Assembly (NCBI GenBank): GCA_036571765.1
Contig: BROE01000006.1
Span: 13,033,202 to 13,097,201, forward strand
From: Plecoglossus altivelis
Taxonomy: Eukaryota; Chordata; Actinopteri; Osmeriformes; Plecoglossidae
Length of the DNA: 64,000 nt
Reading direction: 5' to 3'
Under the pieces are notes generated by a model that did not search any database, was not told the origin of the DNA, and was given only the letters and a program-made list of their open reading frames with translations. A program made the translations under genes and the position numbers. Numbering within the stretch: position 1 is the first letter of the stretch; each line of letters begins with the position of its first letter. Shown here piece after piece: positions 1 through 11,905 of this stretch.

Positions 1-300
1 GGTGGATCGGAGGGGGGGGGGGCTGCGATAAACGCCATCACGCCACACATACAAAGCTTTAATTGAGCTTCAAGTGTTCCAGCCATGACATCCTTCAACA
101 GATCTGAATGAGAACCTAACCAATAGACGACTGTCTTCAATCTCCAAATAACCTCTCTTCTCCATCGCTCACCCTCTCTGTCTGTCTCTCACAAACACAC
201 ACACACTCTGTTCTGTCTCTCTCTCTCTTCCTAACCTAGCTAATCTGGTCAGATCTGCAACTGCCTCTGTGGTCTGTGGGAAGACAACATGCGAGGCATA

Positions 301-351
301 AATCATCATCATCATCATATCATCATCATCATCATCATCATCATCATCGCA
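301..351. repeat. (ATC)n trinucleotide microsatellite
   Basis: An almost perfect ATC run with one two-base interruption, in a stag2 intron left of the last visible exon. The rest of 1-451 is unique intronic sequence with CA and CT runs. Confidence 0.9.
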
Positions 352-451
352 CTGACGACACAACTTGATCTTGAGCTACATTGTAAGGACTCGTTTGTGA
401 TTTCTGATTGGATGGGAGGGGGTGGATAGGGGAGGGAGGAGAGGCGCCTAC

Positions 452-2534
452 TTCTTAAAGAGGAACTCTCCGGCTGCTATGGCGACGGGCCGGTGGGCCG
501 AGTAGACGAGGTGGTAGACGCTCTCGCAGTCCTCTGGACTCAGAACCTCGTCCGTGCTACTGTAGAGACACACACACACGCGCGCGCCATGAGAGGACCA
601 CCAACATACTAGTCCAACCCACAGAAAATATCACACAGGGGCAGTCACACAGGGGGTGGGCGAGGAGGCAGTCACACAGAGGCGAGGCCTGGCAGTCACC
701 ACAGGGAGGCACCAGGGGGGGGGCAGGGCTTTTGCCCCACACAAGGGGAGGGCAGTCACACTAGGCAGCGGCTGTCACCAGGGGCACTTCACCACAGGCA
801 CGGCGGCTGTCAACAGTGATCCGCGGCAGGGCTATCACACAGGGGCAGGTCGTCTGTCACCAGGCCAGTCAACAGCGGGCGGCAGTCCACAAGGGGCAAT
901 CACCACAGGGGCAGGCTGCTCACACCCAATGGGCAGGCATCACCCCACAGCCCCACAGGTGGCAGGGTCCTTTCACACAGAGGGCAGTCACAAGGGCCAG
1001 GCCAGTCACTCAGCCATAAGAATTGAACAGCGCAGACGCCCAGAAGGAGCCGGTCTGACACAGGATGACTTACCTTGAGACCAGGGCAAATGTGAGTAGT
1101 TAAGCTGACCGCCCACATCGTACTCCTTGTCCAGCGTCATGGAGACAATCCGGTCCTGGGGGAGGGGGGCAGTGGTGAGTGAAGAGGTGTCAGAGAGAGC
1201 ATGACTTAAGTGTACAGCCTGGGGGCGGCTGCGTGTGGTGAGGCATCTCGGCCAGCAGGGGGCGCGGTCTCACCTTGAAGCGGCTGGTGAACAGCTCCAG
1301 TCTGGTGTTAAGCTCTCTGTTGTAGTAGAGCCCCTGCAGAGCTGTCAAACACTTCAGACGCACCTCGCCTTGCTGGGAACACGAATACATCACCACAGGA
1401 GTCGTATCAGAATCGAACTTCTATCACACAAACTGTTTTGTTTCTTTTTGTGTGCTAATCCATCACCCATCACTGGCATATGCTAATATTGTTTTACTTC
1501 TACTGTTGTTTTGCTCCTACTCTATAAACATCAGTATTTTTGTGTGATATAGATATATATATATTTTTTTTCTTTCTCGTGTGGATGATATAGAGATGCA
1601 TATATCTCTATATATCACAGACAAAAAAAAATCGATATAGACATTTATATAGATATATATATACACATATTCTTTTCTATAAGCTACGGTGTGGACGTTG
1701 TGTTCCATGTCACAGGGATGTCCAGGTGCTGTTGTGAGAAGAGCCTCTGATCGCCCCTCCCTGCTCACCTTGTCATGCATGGTCCAGCCCACGTATTTCA
1801 GATAGCTGTCGTTGAGGAAGGCGTCACTGTACAGCTTCATCCATACCCCGATCTCCTCTATGCAGATGGCCCTGATCTCTGCTATGGCATCGCTGGAGAC
1901 GAGAGAGAACATCACCGTGGTGACCACGCACTCAGTGAGGTCATTGTCTTCAACACCATCATCATGGTTAACCCACCCTACAGCCTTAGAGTCAACAATC
2001 CATCATCAACCACATCAACATGATCACAATTATTATCTCTGTGGGAATGTTATTGACAACACTGCATGTTCATTGTAAGTCTGACCAGCAGGGGAAACAG
2101 ACAGGTCTGGCCAAGGGAGAAGTGTGTGTGTGTGTGTGTGTGTATGTGTGTGTGTGTATGAGTGAGTGAGTGAGAGAGAGAGAGAGCGAGCGAGAGCGAG
2201 AGAGAGAGAAAGAGAGAGAGAAAGAGCGAGAGAGAGAGAAAGAGCGAGAGTGTACTTACCGATATCTGTGGACAAACACCCCCTTGAATATGGCATTCAT
2301 CATGTTTTCAATCTCATCCTGGTTCTCTTGGAGCTGAGAAGGACAGTAAAAATACAAACATCATAACACCCAGAGATTAGAGCTTGACCAACACACTGAG
2401 AGGGGGTTGTGAGCATGAGTGAGTGTGTGCGCGCGCCAGCGTGCAATTGTGTGGAGAGGAACAGCAGATGGATACCCAGTGGGATCTGGTCTTGCATAAC
2501 CTAGTTAACAGTCTCTGCCAGCGGAACCACAGGA

Positions 2535-2569
<35 letters not shown>

Positions 2570-4734
2570 CTGAACAGGAAGGCTGGCTAAATGGCCATCC
2601 TGCAGTGGGCTGCAGAGGTGTTCTTGTTGTCAGAGGTGATACACACCAGAGCAGAAGAGACCCGCTGGGGGAGTCAGGTAGAACGTAACACCAGGACCGC
2701 GCTGCAGTTCATTGGCCTAAAAAGCTCCTGACAGCCTCTCACCTCTTTACGTTTCTGCAGTAGTAACTCCAGTCTGTCGTTGGCTCTCTTGGCCACGATC
2801 TTGTTTCTCTCCGCCTCGTACTGCCGCTGGGTGTTGTCCATGTTGATGCTCAGGTTTAGAGCTACGTTCACCAGGGCTGTCATCAGCTTCATGGCTGCCG
2901 GCAGCACATACGCAGGCCGGTTAGAAAACCAAACCTCGATTCATTGCAGCGTTAAGAGAAACCTTCACGCCTCCGGCTACCACACACACGACACTGTGTC
3001 TCACCTGCGAGTGTGCTGGTGTGCCGGAAGGCTCGGACCTGGGAGTCCGACAGGCCGGTGAGGAGGGAGATGACCGTGTCCATCATGTACTCGTCGTAGA
3101 TGATGCTGTACTGGCACTGGCGCACCAGGACGCTTATGAACTCGCAAAAGCTCGACTTGAACTTCTTCCACTGGGGCCCAGCGATGGTCAGAGGGTAGTC
3201 CCCGCTATCCTGCAGGAGGGAGGAAGAGGAGGTTAAAACACAGGGCCACACGATAGTGTTTCGGACGCCCAGCTGGTGAAGTGGATGTGGATGGACAGAT
3301 GTGCTCTGAGCTGAGTGGATGTGTCTGGACAGATGTTCTCTGAGCTGAGTGGATGTGGCTGGACTGACGTGCTCTGAGCTGAGTGGAGTGGATGTGGCTG
3401 GACAGATGTGCTCTGAGCTAAGTGGAGTGCATGTGGCTGGACATGTGCTCTGAGTTGAGCTGAGTGGATGTGTCTGGACAGATGTGCTCTGAGCTGAGTG
3501 GATGTGTCTGGACAGATGTGCTCTGAGCTGAGTGGATGTGTCTGGACAGATGTACTCTGTGCTGAGTGGAAGTGGCTGGACAGATGTGCTCTGCGCTGAG
3601 TGGATGTGGCTGGACAGATGTGCTTTGAGCTGAGTGGAGTGGATGTGGCTGGACAGATGTGCTCTGAGCTGAGCCAGTTAAAGAGGCTTCAGGAAGAGAG
3701 CGACAAGAGGAGTTGGTATGAACCCCGTTACCTCGTCAAACTCCTCTGTCATTCTCCGGATGATCTCCGAGTTCTGCATGTTTCGGAACATCTCGCCACT
3801 GACCACACCTGAGAGGGAGCGGGGAGAGGGATCGGAGAGGGACACAAACGATCAGCATGTGGTGATCTGGTATACTGAGAGTTAGTGGTAAAACGACACG
3901 ACATGTGCAGACAGACCACCGTCAGGTACAGAGATGGGATGCGCACCTTTGCAGCCGGAACACTGGATGAAGAAGTTGATGAGGTCTAGAAGGGCAACAT
4001 CTCGGTCGTGCTTGTAGGACTCTATCCAGTCATCCACCACTGACTGCACAACAACACCAAACGCAACAACCACACTTAGGACACACTTACAATTAACTAT
4101 CCTTCTAAAGAGCTGCAGTCTGGAAGAATTGACAGCTGAAATATTTAAAATATTGAGTGATATACTGCCCCCCTTCACACTCTCTCACACACACACACAC
4201 CTGCATGGCGCTCTTTCCAAGCTTGACCACCTCGAACAGCATCATGTTTTCCATGCCATTCTCCTGATGGTGGCCGTTCATCCTGCCTGCTCCCTTCCCA
4301 CCCTTCCCCTTCTCCCCGGCAGGCTTCTTCCCCTTCTTCCCCCCCTGGGATGGACAGGGACAGAGACAGAGACAGGGACAGGGACAGGGACATGGACAGA
4401 GAGAGAGGAGATAACAGTGAGGAGGGCAGGAACGGTCAGAATACGAAACGTTGCATCTTTATCACCCCCCTCCTCGTCTAGCAGCATACCTTTCCTTTAG
4501 CTGGGAGCGTGTTTCTTCCATCAGGGTCCTCAGAGAAGTCTGTGTCTGAGGAGAAGCGCGTGTCTGAATCCCTGTTGACACAAACAGCTGTTAGACAACA
4601 CACAGACGCCCCGCAGCCTAAATGGCCCCCCAGCAAAGACAGCAGTGGGCTGCTGCACTCAGGGGGGGTGGGGGTGGGGGGTGCACTTACTGAGGGTAGT
4701 GGAACTCTGACGGTATTTCTGGTGCCGCTATCAT
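452..4734 (-). CDS. stag2: Cohesin subunit SA-2 (STAG2), 5' half, continuing past the left edge
   Basis: STAG2 is the HEAT-repeat cohesin subunit that binds RAD21 and helps hold sister chromatids and chromatin loops in the nucleus. Eleven coding exons are visible (minus strand): 4734-4691, 4571-4490, 4344-4201, 4043-3947, 3808-3732, 3209-3005, 2894-2743, 2333-2260, 1892-1769, 1372-1274, 1155-1074, then 559-452. All have GT/AG borders and compatible phases. The start reads MIAAPEIP as in human STAG2, not STAG1. It is followed by the acidic SSDTDF segment, a Lys/Gly-rich stretch, and the near-invariant SVVDDWIESYKHDRD, RQCQYSIIYDEYMMD and DNTQRQYEAERNK blocks. The last visible codons (AHRPVAIAAGEFLFK) end in phase 2 at a GTAGGC donor, so the gene continues off the edge. 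Exon 1155-1074 contains a frame-breaking net deletion (see findings). XIAP lies just upstream, as in human Xq25. STAG1 is the only serious alternative; start and synteny argue against it. Confidence 0.95.
630..1015. repeat. Degenerate G-rich minisatellite in stag2 intron
   Basis: Irregular copies of a CACAGGGGCAGTCA-like core recur about every 15-30 bases between two stag2 exons. Copies such as GGCAGTCACACAG, GGCTGTCACCAGGG and GGCAATCACCACAGG show that it is an old, diverged array. The open frames crossing it are by-products of the repeat. Confidence 0.8.
2120..2255. repeat. Compound (TG)n-(GA)n microsatellite
   Basis: About 20 TG units run straight into about 45 interrupted GA units, ending a few bases before the splice donor of the stag2 exon at 2333-2260. 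The intron just after that exon therefore opens with a pyrimidine tract on the transcribed strand. Confidence 0.9.
2534..2567. repeat. (AC)n microsatellite
   Basis: Uninterrupted AC dinucleotides in the stag2 intron between exons 2894-2743 and 2333-2260. Confidence 0.9.
3281..3675. repeat. 34-bp minisatellite, about 11-12 copies
   Basis: Tandem units of about 34 bp with core TGAGCTGAGTGGATGTG followed by GCTGGACAGATGTGCTC. Copies differ by point changes and short internal duplications (GAGTGGAGTGGAT). The array fills most of the intron between stag2 exons 3808-3732 and 3209-3005. It gives an open frame of repeating VAGQMCSELS-like peptides that is not a gene. Confidence 0.93.
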
Positions 4735-6885
4735 TTCTGTAACATCTTCTGGACAACCTCAACTTATGACTGACTTGATATCCTCGCAAAGCAGAGGGCG
4801 ACGAAGCCTTCTCATAAGACCTGGAACACAAGGCAACACATTGGTGTTCTCTATTGAAGCACAGGTGGCTCAGGTGCTGCCACAACAGGGGGGAAACAGG
4901 GTGACATATTCCACTTCAGAGAAAGCATGTTTATACAGGTAAATACATATCTGGATAAAGGGCAGCCAACTATGGATTTGGTTAGTCTACATTTCCGCAA
5001 AAATCTCAAGCAATGTTTTCACATGGTAACAGAAGGCGGACATAAGCGCTCCTGTCAGGCTCAGCTGCGTGCTCATTGGCTGCCTCCCATCTACCCTCAC
5101 CATGGTTTCCAGGAAACGTCACTCAAGGCAGGAAAGAGGATCTGCCTCCATTGCCTAATATGGAAGTGTGCAATCCGCCCCGATGTACATCTCAACCAAT
5201 AGAAACTAGTTATCAACACGGGCTGACATAAACAAGAGAAACAGTGGGTTGAAAGGAGAGAGTGGATCCCATAGGCCTACAAATCATATTTGAAATAATA
5301 ACATTAGCGTCCGGCATGAGATTGACAAACCATTCAGACAAAGTCCCTGACGGCAATTTCTTGTTGAATTCAAGCGAGTAAGTTTACTAATTAAGTACAC
5401 AGATTGTAGACTCCAGGTAGCAACGTCCACGATGGGAGGCAAGGAAAAAAACTCCACCAATTACCAAACCTGCTCTTAAACAGGGTGTGTCTTTACACCA
5501 CAAGCTAGCTAGGACAGAGACAACAGTACCCGTGAACAGTGAAAGCGTGTCATCCACAAGTTTCTAGTACACACTGACATCGCATGGCACACAAACTGTA
5601 AGGTAATAAACTTTGAAGAAAAAAAAAAAAGAAAGAAAGAAAAAAGACATGGACCATAATATCGTCAACGTCACCAAAAAAAAGCATTTTATGTTGGGGT
5701 AACTCGCGGTTTTTAAGTCAACCGTTAACTTCCGATTGATCTAGGTTGCTAAGTAGACTACGTCCTGCAAAATAATGACGCTAGCCAGCCTTGCTATGCG
5801 AAATTGTCATAATGTTCATCATACATACAACACTAACTATGCAGGCCAAGCTGCTAACAAACAGCAGTCTATATAGCGTTATGTAAAGTAACCTCATGCT
5901 AGCAGCTTCCTTACATAAATTACACACTACCACTGAACTGGAGGCTAATTTACAGTTCATTTGCTGTGGCTAGTTACTGTCTGTGTATCGGCTGAAAAGT
6001 GGCGCCAACCACTACCAGCAATGCAATAAGAAAGCCACCCAAGAAATGAGAGCAGCTAGCTAACAACAACGCACGTCAACTAAGCACATCTGAACAACAT
6101 CCAGTAAATAGCTCATCGGTAAAAGGATCCATCGAAGTTCATGTTAGTATGGTCCCCGTACTGCGCTGGCCAAAGGGCTGCTGTGGCGCCTGTCAAACTA
6201 CTTGACGCCAGGCAGCAGCAGTATGTTGCTCAGCGCCGGGGAGACCGACAATAATACCTAGCCTACCTATTTGCTAACATTAGCCATCCGGATATAATCT
6301 GAGAAAGAAAACCATGATCATACAAAGAGAACTTTCACCAAAACACTACCGGTATAACAAGGTCCAAACCACTTCTTTAAAATAAACACGGATACTACTT
6401 TTCAATTTAGTAACTTTATGTATTTGTAAACTGGTGTTAGCTAACTAGCTAGCTTTCCTCAAGGCCTAAAATAATCTTGGTGCTAGCTATCCTAGCAGCG
6501 AATAGCTAGCTGGCTACTTCCCTGCAAAACAGCGGATCTGTCGTAGCTCGCTAGGTAATGTACAGTAAAAGCTGACCTAACAAACCTTTACCTGCTTACT
6601 TCCCCTTTGATTGTAAAATTTTAATCGCAGCGTAAAAAAACATTTGCTATAGTAAGGCAAGACCATATATAAAGAGACAAGAACTAAACATATTTCTGTC
6701 CATTTACATAAAAAACATCTCGTCCTTGCGTCGTCCATCTTGCCTCGGGAGCTCAGTTAGCTTGCTAGCTAACTCAGTAAGCTATTAGCTGGAACCAGGA
6801 GCTAGCCAACTAGCTAGCAGCTAGCAACCAAAATACAAATCAACAAACTTCTAGATTGCTCTCCGCCATTTTACAGCTAACTTAC

Positions 6886-7100
6886 CTCGTTATCAGAATG
6901 TAGTTCCAACAGAATCCTAACTTTGGAAGTTATTGCAAAGATATCAGCGCAATTTCGATACAATTCCGTAGCTAAATGAGTTTGAAAGTGGCGGTCAGAA
7001 GCGGTTTTGGACGTTCTCTCACCCCGCTTGCTCCGTAGTACGGATTGTTGTTTCGACGACTGTGAGGGGGAAACGGTGGAGGAAATTGTGGTGCAGAGCT
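6886..7100 (-). promoter_or_regulatory. stag2: stag2 non-coding first exon and promoter region
   Basis: A consensus donor on the minus strand (AACGAG followed by GTAAGT, donor at 6885-6884) lies about 2.1 kb upstream of the first coding exon. That exon appears to begin at 4748, after GTTGTCCAG, 14 nt before the ATG. Non-coding first exons are normal for STAG genes. The upstream end of this exon and the start site cannot be fixed from sequence; 7100 is an estimate. The 4749-6885 interval is intron 1. It is AT-rich, with many AGCTAGCT-type strings, and I see no gene in it. Confidence 0.55.
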
Positions 7101-8594
7101 GCCACCTACTGGCCAAAATAGTATTTGCACGTCGGATTGCCTCCTGAGTAATGTGACATCTAGTGGGTATTTTCGCGCAGCGCTGCTGCCAGTTCAGCGT
7201 GTGTGGATTGCTGTGGAATCATTGTCCAAAGACAAAACGTGTCAAATCTATTGGACGGTTAAGTCCCACTGACATTAGCACGGTTCCTTGTGATTAGAGA
7301 GAACTGTAATATACTGTTGACAAGGACCACAATCATCCTATTATAGTATTAATAAAGCAACTAATACGCATTTGATGCGAAAAGCCATTATATAATTACA
7401 ATTGGATGCACAGGAAATCAAAATATATATTGACTATTCATCACATAAGTTCTACAATTATCGTGTAAATATTTCTTCCTTTTTGTTGGCTAAATATTTC
7501 TTGGCAGGTAATTATTTAGTTCAAGTTTTTGTAAATTAGCATTTGAAACAAATACTGTATTGGTAGCTATACATATACACGTACAAGAACGAAATACTTG
7601 TTGGTTGTTCTTTTATCAAGTTTTCTAGTGGTCTATCCTATGTTTCAATCAATCCTTCCCCTAGAAGATAAACATTGCTATCAATAGCATGCTACAATAT
7701 TATGACCTGGATTAATTTAATCAACTAATACACTAACCCCGCACTTACCTGTGGAAAAAGCCCAGCCAATAAAAATATCACAAAGAATTGTTTAATCGTA
7801 ATTGTTTATTGTTTACTCTTGGTAAAGCAAGTGATTAAGTGACATATGAGAGGGAAATTTCTGGAACATAATTCAAAATGAAAGTCAGCCTGTCATATTG
7901 TCTGATGAAGCACACTAAATTAAATATAAACATTCTGAAGTGGAGGAAGCTACATAGAACACAAGTGCAGGAATACACATAAAACATGTAAAAAGGATGA
8001 TTCTGTCCACTTGACGACAGGCCAGTGAGAAACAAGTAATCCACAACTGGGAGCTATACAGTTAGGAAAGACATGTACCCCAACTTTGTTACTCCCCTGC
8101 AAAAAAAAATAGTTCAATGAACTTGTAGCTATGAGGAGATGGTTATATGGTATACAGAAATGATCTGACAGTGAAGTTGAGGAAAAACACTACAAACAAC
8201 TGCAATGAGAAGGCACATCTGGCAGGAGCTGTGGTTGAACATTGCAGTTTAAAGACCCAGCAATCAGACCCAGTGAGCCTTCCAAATAAGGCTGTTTCGT
8301 ATTTACAAATCATTAGTGTAAATCCAATCAAAATATTCATAATTCCCATAGCTATATACAGTAGATTCTGAAATATAATACATCTTTATATACATTTATT
8401 ATGGTGACAAGCCTGACTCCAGAGCTGTGTGCGTTTCAACCAACTAGCTGTGACGTCATCAACCCCTTCAAACCAAACATAAGATAAGAGGCATGGCTAG
8501 TTAGCCCATCCAGCTCCAGTAGGCTGTGCTATTGTCAACAGGTGCAGGTAGTTGCAGAAGCAGCATTTTTCCAAGCACATCTCCCCTGGGTCTC

Positions 8595-10840
8595 TTAGGA
8601 GTAGGTCTTGATCTTCTGGATGATGGTCCCGCAGCAGATGGGACACTTGCTAAGGGTCTCGGAGCACTCCTTGCAGGTGACCAGGTGGCCGCAAGGGATG
8701 AAGACGATGCACGTGTCTCTGTCCATGCACACTTTGCACTGTTTCTCCCTCTGCAGCTTCCGTAGTTTCTCGAGGGGGTCGTCATCTGAATGAGACATAC
8801 AGTGATTGGCATGTTAAGAAAGTACTGGTACCTGTGGTATATAGGGGCTTTTCTGAAAATCCCCTTCAACACAGGCCTAGCTACAAAGTATAGTTCCTTT
8901 TGTGCTGTATGCTACAGTTAGGACGACGGTGAAAACGAAACCAAATAAGTAGAGCAAGTGGCATTTCCTTGACACCTGACCTTTGCTTGTGTATGCACCA
9001 CGAGACACACACCTTCTGGTTCGTTGGACACTGCTGATTTGCTGTCTGGGGCCCGACATAAGCAGTCTTGGAGCAGGGCCTCCAGGGTGCTGTAGGCACC
9101 GCCAGTCTTCTGTATGTGCTCCAGGATAGTGTTCTCCACTAGGCTGCCCTCCAGACCCATCTCCAGGGCCTTCTGGGCCAACGGGGTCTGCAGCACCTGG
9201 GGGTCTACAGGGAACACAGCCGGGGAACACAGGCTCAGGCAGGGGAGGGAACCGTCTCTGGGTGACCAGGAAATGTTTCTTGCCATGTGGAAAGCATAGG
9301 GTCATCCACACTCACCATGGCCGTGGCTTGAAAATCCATTCTGATGGCGTGATGCCTGGGAATTCAATAAAAAAAAGGTTTTGACAGTATTGAAACTGGG
9401 TGATGATCAACCATGTATCTGTTGACATTGTCTGTAAATTGTGGTTTGGGCAAGGGCTACAGTTAGTCACAACCCGATGACTTACAGAGTTCCTTTGTGG
9501 GGATTGCAGTTGAACATTGTTGACAAACTCAGGTCCTTTCTCTGCCAAAAGGAAGCTGCACCTGGTTCAAATCCAAAGAAAGACTCTTTACAGACACTCT
9601 ACTGTACAGTCTCTTCCAAACTCACTACAGAGTTTGGAAGCGCTGTGGGCTCCACTCAGAGCAATAAAGCTGTTTGATGCAGGGTTCATAAAAGGCAGTG
9701 GCGGTGTGTGTGTGTGTTTACCCAGGGTAATGTTTCGCATGCTCCTCCCAAGGATCCTCCTCTGGCTGCCAGCCCTTCAGTCCGCCTCCACAGCGGAAAC
9801 AGGACACTTTATCTGGAGCTCCTGCAACACACACACACACACACACGCACACGCACACGCACACACAAATCACTGTCTAGAGAAGGTTTGATTTTCATAT
9901 TGAAAACATCCTGCTTTGCTCAGTCTCTGCATTAGCTACCTGTGCTGTAAAATCCTGCCCTGGCCAGCCTTTCTCGGTCAATGGGGTGCTGGATTGAGGC
10001 GAAGCTGCGCAACCTGTCCTCAAAGCTCTCCATGGGGACTTGGGGCCCAGAGCGTCCTCTGCTCACCCCCTCTTCCTCTGTAGCAGCCTGGGAGGGCACG
10101 TTCCCCACATCGTGCCCCAGGATGAAGTAGCAGTTGGGGAAGTGCTTGGAGTGCTCCCCCCAGGCCGTGTCCCCAGCCTCCCAGCCAGACAGCATCCCAC
10201 CGCAGCAGAAGCACTGCACCCTGTCACTCTCCCCGCTGCTGTAGAACCCAGCCTGGGCTAACTCGAGGGGCCTCACTGGGGTCTGGGAGGGCCACGAGTC
10301 GAAGGTCCTCAAGCGGGTGTCTTCACTGCTCATGTGGGGGGCTATGGGGTACGTGGACTCGTCCACTACCTCCCCCGTCCGCAGGCGGAACTCCCTGTCC
10401 TCTGCCTCCTCGTTGTAGGGGGAGCCGTTGGTGAGCGCTGGGGCGTTGTGTCGGTAGGTACAGCTAAGGAACTTGCAGCTCGGGGAAACCTAGAGCAGAG
10501 AGGATGAGGAAAAAGGTTTGCCAGCTGTACCCAGAGAATCAATATTCAAAGTGCACCTTCAAATCAGAGTGATCCTCATGGCAAGTTTCATCGGCCGTAC
10601 CTCCAGGTGCCTCTCAATAGGAGCGTCCCCACCACACCAGTTCTCCACCGTCTTCTGGCAGCTGAAACAGCAGACCCGGTCGGCTTGGCCCGTGAAGTAG
10701 AACCCGGCCCGGGCCAGCCTCTCTACTGACACCTGCTGGGCCAGGGTGGAACCACGGAACGAGTCCAGACGAGAGTCCATCATAGACCAGTCGACTGAGT
10801 GGTCTGTCTCCAGGTCGCTATCTCCTCTGCGGCCGGACAT
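8595..10840 (-). CDS. xiap: X-linked inhibitor of apoptosis (BIR1-BIR2-BIR3-UBA-RING E3 ligase)
   Basis: XIAP is a cytosolic caspase inhibitor and RING ubiquitin ligase. Seven coding exons (minus): 10840-10601, 10489-9940, 9821-9722, 9561-9486, 9355-9316, 9204-9013, 8785-8595. They sum to 1389 nt in frame, 462 aa (human 497). Zinc ligands fit the C-x2-C-x16-H-x6-C BIR pattern three times: C58/C61/H78/C85, C173/C176/H193/C200 and C271/C274/H291/C298. A UBA domain lies near residues 340-385 (ALEMGLEGSLVENTILEH) and a C-terminal C3HC4 RING at C416-C450. The BIR1-BIR2 linker keeps LRTGEVVD, the caspase-3/7 binding strand in human XIAP. In BIR3 the groove Trp is His (see findings). The coding exon begins at 10865 with a short 5'UTR; a non-coding first exon has its donor at 12810. 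AATAAA signals on this strand are at 8400-8395 and 7810-7805. Upstream neighbour of stag2, same strand, as in human. Confidence 0.97.
9826..9866. repeat. (AC)n microsatellite beside a xiap acceptor
   Basis: An AC run with CACG interruptions lies about 5 bases upstream of the acceptor of xiap exon 9821-9722. On the transcribed strand it is (GT)n in the place where a polypyrimidine tract is expected. Confidence 0.85.
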
Positions 10841-11647
10841 TGTGACGGACAGTCAGGGGAAGGAGCTATGGAAATAGAATGGGATGGTTGAAGAGCAAAG
10901 ACCCAGAAAGTACAATCCAGTACAATTTCAAAAAAGAACTACACAAATGACAGATATGAGGTTGATGCCCTACAACACTGTGACCACTACAATACAAAAA
11001 TCACCCCAGTTCCCAAAACAAACAAAAACTCAAATAAAATGTGTAAAATGTTTTTTTTTAAGGCCAAAGGTCAGGTGAGGGTGCTGTAGTGTCTGCCTGC
11101 CGATGGCATCACAGCCCTGGATTTCGAGCGCTGTGCCTTTAAGAGTGGCAGAGGGCTTGTGCTCACATGGAGGCGTTGGCTGCTGCATGTGAGCGGGGAG
11201 GAGGGGGGAGGAGGGGGGGGGTGAAAAAGCAGATTTCTTTCTCACTAGAGCATGTGTGGATCCGTGACTATCCTGTCAAACAATTTGTGGGTGTGGGACG
11301 TGGCTGGGAACATAACAATCCTAACAAGCAATGATCCCCTGAAAGGAATTTAACAAGTGATTTCCTTTTGCCCTGTGGGCACTTCGATTCCTGAACAGCA
11401 AAAAGATGATTCTGTCTTGACGACTAAATACCTTTTTAGATAAGCTAAACGTCTGGCCCGTGAGCGAGATGTATGAGATGTACACATCCTAGAAGCTTTT
11501 CAAGCATACACGCTAGTGACACTGGCTTAATTTGACAAAGCATGACTGCGTTACAAACAGCTGATGAAGACAGAGGTTAGGGTTAGCACATAATACCGAG
11601 AAGGGAGTTCCTCCCAGAACAAGATACAGGGTTACTGTTGCTGACAC

Positions 11648-11905
11648 ACCTCAGGTACAGTGCTGTTGTATACACACCTAAGGTACAGTGCTGTTGTATA
11701 CACACCTCAGATATAGTGGTCCTGTTGTATACACACCTAAGGTACAGTGCTGTTGTATACACACCTAAGGTACAGTGCTGTTGTATACACACCTAAGGTA
11801 CAGTGCTGTTGTATACACACCTAAGGTACAGTTCTGTTGTATACACACCTAAGGTACAGTTCTGTTGTATACACACCTAAGGTACAGCGCTGTTGTAAAC
11901 ACACC
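11648..11905. repeat. 28-bp minisatellite, about 10 copies
   Basis: Unit ACCTAAGGTACAGTGCTG plus TTGTATACAC, repeated at 11648, 11676, 11704, 11735, 11763, 11791, 11819, 11847 and 11875. The copies are nearly identical, and the one at 11704 is 3 bp longer. It lies in xiap intron 1. The copies are contiguous with no unique spacers, so it is not CRISPR-like. Confidence 0.96.

Noticed and set aside
656..1078. 140-codon plus-strand frame through the 630-1015 minisatellite
   Set aside because: It is a translation of tandem repeats antisense to stag2 introns, with no conserved domain.
11648..11905. CRISPR-like regular repeats
   Set aside because: Copies are directly contiguous 28-bp units without unique spacers, in a vertebrate intron; it is a minisatellite.
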